NCBI GenBank assembly: GCA_019395295.1
Contig: CM033342.1
Coordinates: 15,620,199-15,684,198 of the forward strand
Length of the DNA: 64,000 nt
Direction: 5' to 3'
From: Osmanthus fragrans
Lineage: Eukaryota > Streptophyta > Magnoliopsida > Lamiales > Oleaceae
Below the pieces are notes generated by a model. The model worked only from the letters and a program-made list of their open reading frames with translations. It had not been told where the DNA came from and did not search any database. Positions 23,079 to 34,527 of this stretch are shown here, piece by piece. The stretch's first letter is position 1. Each line of letters opens with the position of its first letter. The position numbers were made by a program, and so were the translations under genes.

Positions 23079-26000
23079 ACCTTCCCCATTTAAATAAATT
23101 TCGTCATCGAAATTAAACTTACTTGATTTGAAGATGTCTGGGTATCTGGCTAAAATCTCATCTTCTCTTTCCCAAGTTGCCTCTTCTCTACCATGTCTAT
23201 TCCATTGGACTTTAACTAAAGGAATATCTTTGTTCCTTAAGGTATGAACTTTCTTCTCAAGTATAACTGCAGGAGTTTCTTCATATGTCATATCCTTGTT
23301 AACATCCAGGGATGCATAATTAACAATGTGGTCAGGATCATGGACATATTTCCTTAACATTGAGATGTGAAAAACATTATGTACTGCTGCTAACTCTGGC
23401 GGTAAAGCCAACTTATAGGCCACGTTTCCAACTCTTTCTAAGATTTCAAAAGGTCCAATAAACATTGGTCTAAGTTTTCCTTTCTTTCCAAACCTTACCA
23501 CTCCTCTCATAGGAGCCACTTTAAGGAACACTTTTTCACCAATTTCAAATTGTAGTTCATTTCGTCGCTTGTCAGCATAAGACTTCTGCCTGTCTTGTGC
23601 TGTTTTAATCATTTTCTGATCTTCTCCACAGCCTTTACAACCTGTTCCACTATTTCTGGACCCAAAACCTTCCTCTCACCAACTTCATCCCAATGGATTG
23701 GTGATTTGCACTTTCTGCCATAAAGAGCTTCATATGGTACCATACCAATGGTAGACTGGAAACTACTGTTATATGCAAACTCAACCAAAGGTAAATGCAT
23801 TTCCCAGTTACCACCAAGGTCTAAAGCGCAAGCTCTCAACATATCCTCTAAAGTCTGTATAGTTCTCTCTGATTGTCCATCCGTCTGTGGATGATATGCT
23901 GTACTGAATTTCAATCTAGTTTCCATAGCCATTTGCAGGCTTTCCCAGAACTTGGATGTAAATCTAGAATCCCTGTCTGACACTATAGAAACTGGTACAC
24001 CAAGCAATCTTACAATTTCTCTGATGTACAACTGAGCCTACTGGTCTAAGCTGAAAGTCATTTTCACTGGTAGAAAATGAGCAAATTTTGTTAAACGATC
24101 AACTATGACCCATATAGCTTGATGACCTCTAGCTGATCTAGGAAGTCCCACGACAAAATCCATGGTTATGTGTTCCCACTTCCATTCCGGGATCTCAAGT
24201 GGGTTCAACAATCCAGACGGACGTTGATGTTCGGCTTTAACTTGTTGGCAAGTCATGCACTTCTCAACAAACAAGCCGATTGACCTCTTCATGTTTCTCC
24301 ACCAATAAATTATTCGTAGATCCTGGTACATCTTCGTACCTCCTGGGTGTGCAGTATAAGGTGAATAATGTGCTTCCTCTAAAATCTCCTTCCTCAAGGC
24401 TTCATCCTTCGGTACACACAGTCTTCCCTTAAACATAAGAGTGTCATCAGTTGATACTTCAAAACCTTTAACACTGCCAGCGAGTACTCGGTCCTTAATC
24501 TTGCACAAAAAATTATCCTTACCCTGAGCTTCTTTAATTCTATCTCTAAGAGTCGGTCGAACGATCAAAGTAGTTATAATTGCAGTTGTGTGATGTGGAG
24601 GAGCTACAACCTCAAGTCTCATGTTGGCAAAATCCTTGATCAATTGTTTTTGACTGGTTAGGGCAGCTAACTGTCCTTTACTTTTCCGGCTAAGTGCATC
24701 AGCAACAACATTGGCCTTGTCAGGGTGGTAGTGGATAGTACAATCATAATCTTTAACTAACTCCAACCACCTTCTCTGTCTCATATTCAATTCTTTCTGA
24801 GTGAAGAAATACTTTAAACTCTTATGGTCTGTATATATCTCGCACTTACTACCATATAGATAGTGTCGCCATATTTTTAAAGCATGAACTACAACAGCCA
24901 ATTCCAAGTCATGTGTAGGGTAGTTCTGCTCATGTGGCTTCAACTGCCTAGATCATATGCAATCACTTTTCCATGATGCATCAGTACGCATCCCAGACCT
25001 TGTTTCGATGCATCACTGTAGATTACAAAACCCTCTGACCCTTCTGGAATAGCCAAAACTGGTGCAGATACCAATTTCTGTTTCAATTCTCGCACTTTTC
25101 TATCCACTGAAACTTCACTCCTTTCCTGGTCAACTGGATCATCGGTCCAGCAATTTTTGAAAATCTTTCGATAAACCTTCGATAATAGCCAGCCAATCTC
25201 AAGAAACTACGAACTTCATTTATATTGGTTGGTGCCCTCCAATTAGTGACAACATCAACTTTGGCTGGATCAACTTCAATACCATCTGCGGTGACCACAT
25301 GTCTAAGAAAACCAATTCGGTCAAGCCAGAATTCGTACTTCTTGAATTTTGCATACAACCTTTCCTGTCGAAGTGTCTGTAATACAATGTTGAGATGCTC
25401 CTCATGTTGTTCCTTGTCCCTTGAATAAATCAGAATGTCATCAATAAAGACAATTACAAACCGATCCAAGTATTGATGAAATACTTGGTTCATTAAGTCC
25501 ATGAAAACAGCTGGTGCATTAGTTAACCCAAACGACATCACAGTGAATTCATAATGTCCGTATCGAGTCCTAAATGCAGTTTTTGGTATATCACCATCCT
25601 TAATCTTCAATTGATGATAACCTGATCTCAAGTCAATCTTGGAGAATACAACGGCACCCTTTAACTGATCGAACAAATCTTCTATTCGTGATAAATGATA
25701 CTTATTGTTGACTGTGGAGCGATTCAACTCCCTATAGTCAATGCACATCTTCATTGACCCATCTTTCTTTTTCACAAACAGAACCGGTGCTCCCCAAGGT
25801 GATACACTCGGTCTAATAAATCTTATATCCAACAGTTCTTGTAGTTGCACCTTCAACTCCTGAAGTTTCTTTGGTGCCATCCTGTAGGGTGCTTTAGATA
25901 TGGGTGCAGCTCCAGGTACCAAGTCAATCATGAATTCCACTTGTCTATCTGGTGGAATACCAACTAGATCTTCTGAAAATACATCCACAAAATCACGCAC

Positions 26001-26555
26001 AACTGGTACATCTGTAGCAGTTACCTCAGTTGCCTGAACACTAGTGATGCTCACTAGATATCCTTGATTTGTACTCTTTCTCAGCATCCTTTGTGCTTTC
26101 AACACTGATATGACACGGGGCATGGTTTTGACTTTTGTCCCGAAGAAGGTAAATTCACATTCTCCTGGTTTCTGAAAGAGCACCTCCCTCTCATGACACT
26201 TAATCGTAGCGTGATTGCAACTAAGCCAGTCCATGCCTAAAATGATATCAAAGTCCCTCATGTCTATTAAGTACAAGTCTTCCTCTAAGTTCTTCCCATC
26301 TATTTCAAACTTAACAGCTTTCGACATCAGATTAGTGATAATAGTTTCACCTGAAGGGATACTAACTTCTAAGGCATCATTCACACTTTCACATACATTC
26401 CCAATCTTAACATGAAAACTAGCAGAGATGAAAGAATTCGTAGCACCGGAATCAATCAAAACGATAACAGGTATATTGAATACTGATAGAATACCTGTCA
26501 TCACGTCTGGATCTTTCTCTGCCTCCTTCTGAGTTAAAGCGAAAACTCGAGCCTT
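23058..26555 (-). pseudogene. Chromovirus pol: protease, RT, RNase H, integrase, chromodomain
   Basis: The longest intact piece (26504-25083, 473 aa) holds the protease motif DSGATNSFIS near residue 18 and reverse transcriptase with YRMAP (207), FSKIDLRSGYHQL (287) and the catalytic FIDDIL (353). The frame then shifts near 25093 and again near 24958. RNase H follows (TDHKSL, NVVADALSR), then the integrase zinc-binding region (HPGGTKMYQDLR, CMTC) and the core Asp in TMDFVVGLP. A TAG stop at about 24036 interrupts, after FSLDQ. The core resumes with SDRDSRFTSKFW and PQTDGQSERT. A frameshift at about 23612 precedes the C-terminal part. The tail IPLVKVQWNRHGREEATWE is a chromodomain, which in this group targets integration to heterochromatin. 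Confidence 0.9.
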
Positions 26556-27550
26556 TCACTTCCTGGCATCTTCCTTACCCTTGAATTCAGGACATTCACC
26601 AGCAAAATGATCGGGTTTCTTACATCTGAAACACATCCCCTTCCCGAGTAAACACTCTCCATGGTGACGCTTATCACACTTCGGGCATATAGGTTTCTCA
26701 GTGCTAGCATTTTCCTCCATTTTTCCCCATGATTTCCCCTTCTTGTTCTGATATCTGCCTTTGCCCATATTCTGACTGTCCCATTTCCTTTTCACTGGTA
26801 CCTCTGCGGGTTTCTGAGTAGTCTTTTCCAGGTTTAAGCGAGAGGATATAGCTTGTGCTCGCTCAATTGCTTCGGCATAGGTAGTGAGTCCCAATCCTGC
26901 CATAAGTCCTCCAATCTCTGGGCGTACGTCCCTTTCAAATCTTCTAGCTTTCTTGATATCCGTGTCAACCAGATGGATAGCATACCTGGACAGCTGGTTG
27001 AATTTCGTTTCATATTCCACCACTGACATACTTCCATGTCTAAGTTCAAGGAATTCTGTTTCTTTCAGATCCCGGAAAGACTGTGGAAAGTACCTCTGTA
27101 TTATTAATTCCTTGAACCCGTTCCATGTCAATTCAAGTTGTTGTGCCTCAGTTCTGGTGTGCTGATATGATTCCCACCAATGATCTACGTCCTCTTCAAG
27201 TTGGAACACAACACAAGACACTTTTTGAGTGTCCGAGTAGGCTATATGTTTAAAGATCCGTTCTAATACCCTCAGCCATTCCTCTGCAGCTAGGGGTCCT
27301 ATTCGACCATTGAATGTTGGTGGCTTATATCGGCGAAACTGTTCAACAATCATGCTAGTGTTGTTTGCATTAGTCTGTGGATCAGGGGCATTTCGTGGAG
27401 CTGTTGGGCTTGTTGCTGAATGAGCCCCTGGAGAGCATTCACGAGATTCGTTAATGAATTATTTCTCGCATCGCCAGTAGCAGCCTGGCCTGGGGTAGCT
27501 TGTCTTGCAGTAGTCCGATTCGCGGGAACTCTATTTGTTCTACGAGACAT
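26556..27550 (-). pseudogene. Chromovirus gag (capsid and nucleocapsid)
   Basis: It starts at ATG 27550 (MSRRTNRVPANRT). One frameshift near 27385 separates the short N-terminal part from the capsid, which is then open to 26556. The capsid contains PPTFNGRIGPLAAEEWL, FQLEEDVDHWWESY and FIKELI-type motifs. The nucleocapsid zinc knuckle CFRCKKPDHFAGEC has the correct C-X2-C-X4-H-X4-C spacing. Gag ends at a TGA. Pol continues in the same reading frame directly afterwards (KARVFALTQKEAEKDPD), so gag and pol are separated by one stop codon only. Confidence 0.88.
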
Positions 27551-28254
27551 TTCCCTAAATCACAACAACATTTGTCTCAGCATCCACTAAGTTGTGAAAT
27601 TCACAATGGCCATTTAGGAATAATAAAATCTAAAAGGAATAATCATAGAAAAGCACATTAGAGCTAAAAGCAAATTTTATTATTATCTCAAATTTTCCAA
27701 AAGGAAAACAAATAATAAATTTACAACCAATATCTATAATCCGAAATATGTTTTCCTACTGACTTTCCACAAACAGTTCTGCCCACATCTCTATCTCATG
27801 CGTTCCTTTTTTTTGTCATATCAAATCTGAAGGTAAATTCTATTGAAATGAGTTACTTCATGTTTTAGCCTAATTCCGAGGACTAAATTTATAATTTCTA
27901 AATTTTTTTTTAAATACTTCACATCACAAGTTCAACTCCCAAACATAATGACTCATGGAAATTTTTATGACATGTACTGGATACAAATTTTTATACATTT
28001 CAAACTGCATCAACTATAGTAAAATTTCATTCTCCTGTAACCTTTCGTTGTAACATTCAATTTCAGATGCAGTTATTAAATAAATTCATGGTATCCAACA
28101 AATAAAATTTTTCAAACTTCATCAAATAAAATTTTCTAAACATTTTACCTTTCTGGAGTCGGCTTGGCGTGACAAGAGCGGGTAGCATTTAAATTAAATA
28201 CTAAACTTTTTTTTTTTGTAAAATTTTCACAAGTCTACAGAAAGCTAGAACCGT
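27551..28254 (-). other. Chromovirus 5' leader
   Basis: Untranslated sequence between the primer site and the gag start. AT-rich, with no ORF worth reporting. Confidence 0.6.
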
Positions 28255-28266
28255 GCTCTGATACCA
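28255..28266 (-). promoter_or_regulatory. Primer binding site, initiator-Met tRNA type
   Basis: The minus strand reads TGGTATCAGAGC, three bases inside the 5' LTR. This is the standard plant chromovirus primer site for minus-strand DNA synthesis. Confidence 0.9.
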
Positions 28267-28424
28267 TACTGTAACGCTCCAAATTCATTACAAACTCAAG
28301 GCGCTACTTAAGTCAAAGTAACCTGTAAATAAACATTTTCAAAAGGTCGCCACAATGCGAAGGCATGCATATATTTTGAAAACTAACCTGTAAATACATA
28401 TTTTCAATAGTCGCCAAAATGCGT

Positions 28425-28426
<2 letters not shown>

Positions 28427-28489
<63 letters not shown>

Positions 28490-28491
28490 TT
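28427..28491. repeat. (TA)n(T)n microsatellite in the chromovirus 5' LTR
   Basis: About 22 TA units are followed by about 20 T. The equivalent place in the 3' LTR (21880) has only about 9 TA units. Confidence 0.95.
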
Positions 28492-28872
28492 AAAACTAAA
28501 GCAACTTAGCACAAAAAGCGGAAACATCATTGTAACAATTTTCTCACATCCAAGAGTTAATACCAAATGTAATAAGCAAGTACTAACATTTGTAAAAATA
28601 CTAAAATTCGATATTAAAGTGTCAAAATGGAAACCAACTATTTAAAATTTCTTGTTTCAAAACTTATAATTTAAAAGTTCCATTATTAAATCAAAATTGC
28701 CCCGCTCGTTGCTTTGCCCTGTCAAACTCCTTAACCTAAAAGGATGGAAAAATAGTGGGATGAGCATAACGCATTATACTCAGTAGAGATACAACAATCA
28801 GTCCAAGTCAAGTCTAAATATGAAATCAAGTGGTGAGCATAATATCCATACAACATACTATAGAAATATGTA

Positions 28873-29019
28873 CTGTGGGCATTCTCAAGGACACAATTTC
28901 GATCCCGGACCTATTTACGGTCCCTGACAACATGTTATAAGCGCTTAGCAAATTTCTGAACTGTGGGCATTCCCAAGGACCCGATTTCGATCCCGGACCT
29001 GTTTACGGTCCCTGACAAC
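28873..29019. repeat. Direct 59-bp repeat pair inside the LTR
   Basis: CTGTGGGCATTCYCAAGGAC and its continuation to GGTCCCTGACAAC occur at 28873-28931 and 28961-29019 with a few differences, 88 bp apart start to start. They lie in the block deleted from the 3' LTR. Confidence 0.85.
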
Positions 29020-30446
29020 CTTTTCATAAGTATAAACATTATATCACAATCAAAATCACACATCAAGAATTAACATGGACAAATAAGCACAATTGCTTAA
29101 CTGTAAACTCCACCTCAAAGTCTTGAAAATTTTCTTGGGAATTGAACAGATGTGATGTTACCGTGCTTTACACTTTGCTCGCGATCTCGTCTAGTAAGAA
29201 CAAAATTAATATTATTTAAGATACTAAGTCTAATTAAAATTTTAAAACTTTTAGGGACTTAATTGAAAAGTATTAAAACTGAAATTTAAAAGTTTAAAAG
29301 CTGGATATGAACTTTTGGAATTTTGTGGGCTAATTTAAAAGTTACTAAACCTTAGGGACTGAATTAAACAATTTGTAAAACTTCGGAATTGAATATAATA
29401 ACCTTTTAAAACTTTGGGGCTAAAATGGATAACTTTTAAAAATTGGGGCTCAAGGGGTAATTTCCAAAAATCAAATATATACAAAAAGCATATATATCTC
29501 TATCTCTCTCTCACGTGATTTACACAGGGAGGTCGAGAGGAGAGGGAAGTAAGGTAAAGAGGGCGAACTCTAGTCAAGGCAGAGACGCCGCCGTCGCGAG
29601 GTAGCGCCGGCGGGTGGGGGTGACTGGGGCGCTACGAAGGGCTCGGGACAAGTCAAAACCAAGGCCAACCGTTCGGATTTCTTGGATTTTTCGGCGGGAA
29701 GTCCAGCCAAAATATGGGTGTAGTCTAGGTAAGTGACTGAGTATTGTGATTTCCGGGTTTTGTGGTTGTTTTTTTGGGGAAAACAACGGGTGTTGGTGGT
29801 TCGACTTCTTGGTGGCGGTTGCGGTGTGTGTGGTTTGAAACAGGGGTTTGAAAATGGGTGGTGCTCGAAAACTGGTTGGATTGTGGGATGGTGGCTCGAC
29901 TGTGGGGACTTCAATTGAGCTTCTGTGTGAGCGAATTAAGGAGGATTTCACCAAGAAATTTGGCAGACAGATTGCTATGGCATTTCTTGAGCGAAATTGA
30001 AGGAATTTTGGTGATAGTTTCATACATGATTCTTGGCTGGGGTGTTGGGAGGCCGTAGTCGAGAGAAGAGTGATGGTGAATAGTGAATGTAGGGCACAAA
30101 AATCGAGACAATAATTTGGGCTGAAAATAATTATGGGCTAATTAGGTTTAAGTACATTGAACTAAAAGATGAAATTTGGACTAATAAAATGGGACTTTAA
30201 ATAAAATATCGGACATTAAAATTGAATTTAAATCGATAAGACTTTGATACTTTTAAAAATGTTCGAGATTGGATTTGATAAATAAATATTGAATTCTTAA
30301 GATTAAAATCGTTTCGAAATTCTATATTGAATGTTTTGCTAGACAATTCGACGGACGTAAAATAAATTCTAAAATTTGACGGGATTGTCGTAGCGACACA
30401 CTTTAAATTATAAAATTTGTACTTTAAGAATTCGGGTTGCTATACA

Positions 30447-30716
30447 CCATACACATACAATTATATATACACAGCGGGATGCGTGCTTGAATTTGAATCA
30501 AGTTTATTGCTTATTATCCATAAGGATTAAACAAATGATGTCCATGAAATTTACATTAAATCGACATGAATAACATATAATAAAGTAATAATCCTATTAC
30601 CTTAACACTAGGCACAAAAACTCAGATTCCGACGTTGAAACGACGGGCAAGGATTTTGAAGTTGAGACGAAAGTCTGGCCATTGCAATGAAAAGCAATAA
30701 GGCATATTTTTTATAA
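30447..30716. other. Remainder of the Tekay-like solo LTR, right of the chromovirus
   Basis: Non-coding. It should be continuous with 20731-21719 if the chromovirus is removed. Confidence 0.45.
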
Positions 30717-31001
30717 TATTACTCTTAATAAGGTTGACCTCTTAAGATGGACCCTAAAGTCTTAACATGGTATCAGAGCCCATTAAGTTCCAACGAGCGA
30801 TTCGATCCTTGTAAGACTAAAAAATATGAGCATATGAATTTCAAGATTAGTCTGCTCAAACGAGCCATCATCTTGCGGGGGCATGTTAAGGGATATAATC
30901 CCACATCGATTAAAGATGTAAACATAGGCCAATTTATAAGGCCTTGAGCTACTCCTCTTAATAAGGTCGAAATTTTAAGATGGAACCCCTAAGTCTTTAC
31001 A
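30717..31001 (+). mobile_element. TRIM (terminal-repeat retrotransposon in miniature), 5' LTR truncated
   Basis: The 3' LTR (30884-31001, 118 bp) opens TGTTAAGGGATATAATCCCA and ends AAGTCTTTACA. The last ~50 bp of the same LTR (TACTCTTAATAAGGTTGACC to AAGTCTTAACA) lie at 30717-30767, followed by the primer site TGGTATCAGAGCC (30768-30780). A purine-containing tract CTTGCGGGGGCA precedes the 3' LTR. No coding capacity. The first ~65 bp of the 5' LTR are missing. Confidence 0.8.
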
Positions 31002-31453
31002 TTTTTTTACTCTTAAATCCTAATGAAGTCTAATTAGGTTTAATTTGGAAAAACTGACTAATGAAACCCCTTATTATTCACATTAACTTATTTAAACTCT
31101 ATATTAGTCCTATTAATTTTCTAATTCCTATTATGTCATCCAATTATTATTTTTAAATTAATATATCTAAAATATACATTTTAAGAAAGAAATATTTCAA
31201 CTCCAAAAGCAAGATAAATTAAAAGTACATAGTAAAATATATTTTTATAGTTTAATATAATATAATTAAAATTATAAATATATTTGACTTAAAATAATAG
31301 GCACATCGATCGTCTAGAGTGTCCAAGCACATCCCACTGTAAAATAAATAATTACTCACGATAAAAAATAATTATATTAATTAAAAAATAAATGTAAATT
31401 AAAAAAACTTAAATAGATATGATAATTACGAAAAGCAAGCACGTTGGGCTACA
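31002..31453. other. Right end of the Tekay-like solo LTR
   Basis: AT-rich non-coding DNA that ends at GGGCTACA, directly before the ACTAG duplication. Confidence 0.5.
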
Positions 31454-31739
31454 ACTAGCTATATCGATTGTCATGAATGCATGAATGAAACTAAATTACA
31501 TGATTAGGAATTGAAATAAATAGCAATAGACGAACTCTAAATCCAATACAAAACTAGTAAACTTTAAATTAGAGTAAATCATAAAATCAAAATCTCTTTT
31601 GTTTACATAATTTGAATTCAATACAAAACTAGTAAACTTGAATTGTATTTTATTATATGTGGGACAATACTCTTAACTTAACAAATCTATTATTTGTCAA
31701 TGATCCCGTATGCTTGTAGGATTCGTTTGAGCAAGTTTT

Positions 31740-31757
31740 TGACGCCGTTGTAGGGAA
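31740..31757 (+). promoter_or_regulatory. Decayed Asp-tRNA-type primer binding site
   Basis: TGACGCCGTTGTAGGGAA follows the end of the old 5' LTR by six bases. It differs at a few positions from TGGCGCCGTTGCCGGGGA, used by Tat and Athila elements. The changes include G-to-A and C-to-T, as expected from decay of methylated DNA. Confidence 0.7.
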
Positions 31758-31788
31758 ATAAAATATTTAAATTAAGTTTATTAATTTA

Positions 31789-32048
31789 TGCCCTTTTTCG
31801 GTTCTCATTATTTTGAAAATACACTTTACTCTCTCTTATATTCAATCACACATTTTTCAATAAAATAATATTACACACAGTGTCTCTATAGAAAAAAAAA
31901 ATAATAATAATTTTTACGAGAATGTATGGTTAAAATGTAAGATTTAAAAAAAAAAATATAAGTGTAGAATATTTTATTATATGAATGTATGATTGAAAAT
32001 GGTCTTATAGTAAATCATAAAATAAATTAATGGTTGTCAAACAAGCTC
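31789..32048. mobile_element. Harbinger-type MITE, degenerate (260 bp)
   Basis: The left end TGCCCTTTTTCGGTTCTCAT and the right end (reverse complement GAGCTTGTTTGACAACCATT) match loosely. TTA flanks both sides (31786-31788 and 32049-32051). The internal TCTCTCTTATATTCAATCAC is shared with the family. Confidence 0.6.
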
Positions 32049-34301
32049 TTAATTATTTTTTAAGTCCAATTCTATTTCTGTGAAAATTGTAGTGTGTTAT
32101 CTTTATTTTGTAATTCTGATTTGAATTGTGTTTTGAGCTTTTTCTAGTGGAACTCTTTCCAATTTGGAGGCATGTGGATTGCCCCATGGTGTCTCGTGCA
32201 TGACAAATAGTGAAACTCGAGTATTGGTAATGAAACATAAAACCCAAATTAATGATCATATATGCTTGCTTTTTCTAAACTACATATTCTCCATCAAAAT
32301 ACAATCAAAAAAATATTTTTTGGCCAAAAAAAGGGGCTCAAACAGGGTCTCTATAGGATTCTATTATTATTATTATTAATTTTGGCTATCCATTCTGATC
32401 TCTCTTGTGTTTGGTGTTCTTCCAAGTGTTATTCCATATTACATGCATGATTCTGACAATAGCAAGGGAGTACAACAGTTGCAATAATTAAGCCCGACAT
32501 AGATGATGAGGATATGCTTGTAGAAGATATAAATTGTGAGCTTTATTATGGAATACATTATACCGAGTAATGCTTGTCTATATGCACTAATCCCTTTATA
32601 TTCAAATTTCTGCAATTTAAACAATATTTAAGATGTAAAAGAAAGCAATTTATAAATTTGATGAAGGTTACATGCTGAACGAGTATGGATCTATACATGA
32701 GGACAATGACATCACACTTATGGGAGTTGGTCCTCCTTTGTTGAACAAGGAGACACTTGCAAAATATTATAATAAACTTGCCAAGTTCGATGAAAGCAAA
32801 ATATGCACAGGAGATGCTGTATTCTACATCGAACTTAAAAGGTAGGCATATAATCCATTTGAAAAGGTTGAAAGAAAAAAAAATTGTCATTGTCGTGAAT
32901 TTATACTGTGACCTGACCACTCAACCTAATGAGATATAAATTATTCAAGAGGAGGACAAAGATGATGACAACCCAACAATTGACTACCCAACAATTAAAT
33001 TTGTTGACTTTATTAAATTAACACGGATTCTATCGACTTTATTGACTACCCAACAATTGCATTTGTAATTAAGCACGGGGAAGAGGTAAAAGTTTAAATG
33101 TTTGACTTTCAATCGGACGAAACAAGCAAGTCATATCTCATTGAACAAGGCTATGTAAGGATTTGAAGAATGAACAAAAAGTGGAACAAAGTCAAACGAA
33201 GCAAAAATGCAAGACATTAAAGATTTTCTTCAAAATTCCATGATACAGTGTCAAAATCAAGTAATGACTATAAACAAGCACTTATTGGGGGAGACAACCC
33301 AATTTTTCTTCCCTTTTATATATTTTTGCTTTGTAGAGTATATGATTAGTAAATTTCTTTGCTTTTAGTAGTATGTGATATCTTCATCCCCATATTTCCC
33401 TTTATATTGTGTTTGAGCATACTATCAATTATTCAATATTATGATTAATTTCAATTTAGTTTGAAGGAATGTGATACTTGAAAAAACAAACCTACACTAG
33501 ACAAGGGAAAAGACATAGCAAATAATCTAGTATTTTCATTCCACTCCATCCACTACCTTCAGATTTATACAAGACAGTACTTAGTTCATTTCTTTGTCCT
33601 TAATTTTTATATTTTGTTTGTTATAATTTTTGATATTGATGGTAATGTCTGTTATAAGTTTAGGGGTGTGAAACATCGAGTATGTTATCAGTTTTTATTG
33701 TTTTGTGTGATTATTCACGTGCCAAAAAAAAAAAAATTCAAGAAAATTTATTTATTTTCAGCTCTATTATTGCTTTTGTGTGCTTGTATGAGTTAGATAA
33801 ACTTACTACCATGATGCACATATTTGCAGCCATATATTAAACTATAAAATGTGAAAAAGTTGCATGTTGGGTTGATTTATGCTTATTCATTTGAAACTTC
33901 ATACCTTCGAACACAAGATTTATAATTTGCATCATGGAGAATTAATTAGAATCAAAATTTTGAATATTTTGAAAATATTGGATCTTAGATGCTAACTCCG
34001 GACAACCACTAAATTATACATCCTCAAACCAATTCTAGGATAGTTTGGAGGTGATTGAGCTATTATAGAGAGACATTGAGATAATTATGAATTTCATGTG
34101 TGCTAAATTTTGTGTGGATTGCTAAATTTTGTGTGGATTGTCGAAGGCCAATAAGTTGAAAATTATGTGAAAATATTAAATTAGGAGTCAGTTCTTGAGA
34201 ATAATGTTTAATAATAAGTATTGCACTAATCACTACATAAAAATGGAAAAAAACTACTAAATTGTGAAGCTAGTCAATGAGGATGTTTGTTGAAAATTTC
34301 A

Positions 34302-34527
34302 GAAATAAAACTCAAACAGGGATCAAATTGGTGCATGAAATAGATACGCACAACAAACTTGAAAAAGTAGGTGCATAAAACAGAAGACGTATTATATGCA
34401 TGATTAATATCTAAAAAGAAAACTCAAAAGGGGATCAAACTAGTGTTTGAAATAGAATACTCACTTCAATCTTGAAAAAGGTTTATGAAATAGAAGATGC
34501 ACTACATGCTTGATTAAGCCCTAAACA
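34302..34527. repeat. Imperfect ~113-bp tandem duplication
   Basis: Both halves contain ACTCAAA.GGGATCAAA, CTTGAAAAAG, AAACAGAAGA or AAATAGAAGA, and ATGCNTGATTAA in the same order. Such tandem repeats are frequent in untranslated internal regions of Tat-type elements. Confidence 0.7.

Larger units (their letters stand above)
21720..30446 (-). mobile_element. Full-length Tekay-type Ty3/gypsy chromovirus, degenerate
   Basis: LTRs at 21720-23078 (3') and 28270-30446 (5') start TGTAACGC and end GCTACA/GCTATACA on the plus strand. Reading the minus strand, the 5' LTR is followed by the primer site TGGTATCAGAGC, then gag, protease, reverse transcriptase, RNase H, integrase and a C-terminal chromodomain. 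The purine tract AAATGGGGAAGGT and the 3' LTR come last. That order and the chromodomain define chromoviruses, here most like the Tekay/Del lineage. Several frameshifts and stops make it non-functional. I see no matching 5-bp TSD (ATAGG on the left, CCATA on the right). Confidence 0.9.
28270..30446 (-). repeat. 5' LTR of the chromovirus (full length, ~2.2 kb)
   Basis: This is the complete LTR. Compared with the 3' LTR it has the extra ~790 bp and a much longer TA/T microsatellite. Antisense proline-rich ORFs at 29570-30111 are a by-product of a G-rich strand and are not called as genes. Confidence 0.85.
18720..31453 (-). mobile_element. Tekay-like solo LTR carrying three further insertions
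   Basis: The left end TGTAACACCCCCAAATC and the right end GTTGGGCTACA match, in type, the chromovirus LTR ends at 21720 and 23078. They are flanked by a perfect 5-bp duplication ACTAG (18715-18719 and 31454-31458). Removing the nested elements (19041-20725, 21720-30446, 30717-31001) leaves about 2 kb, the expected size of one LTR. The fragment GGGATGAGCTAACACTTAGT near 19008 resembles the corresponding part of the chromovirus LTR. Confidence 0.75.

Noticed and set aside
29570..30111. Overlapping antisense proline/serine-rich ORFs in the chromovirus LTR (also 22104-22733)
   Set aside because: They lie inside both LTR copies, have no domain motifs and shift frame between the copies; they result from a T/G-rich strand read backwards.
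30717..31001. Cassandra-type TRIM with an embedded 5S rRNA gene
   Set aside because: No 5S-like internal promoter blocks are visible in the 118-bp LTR.
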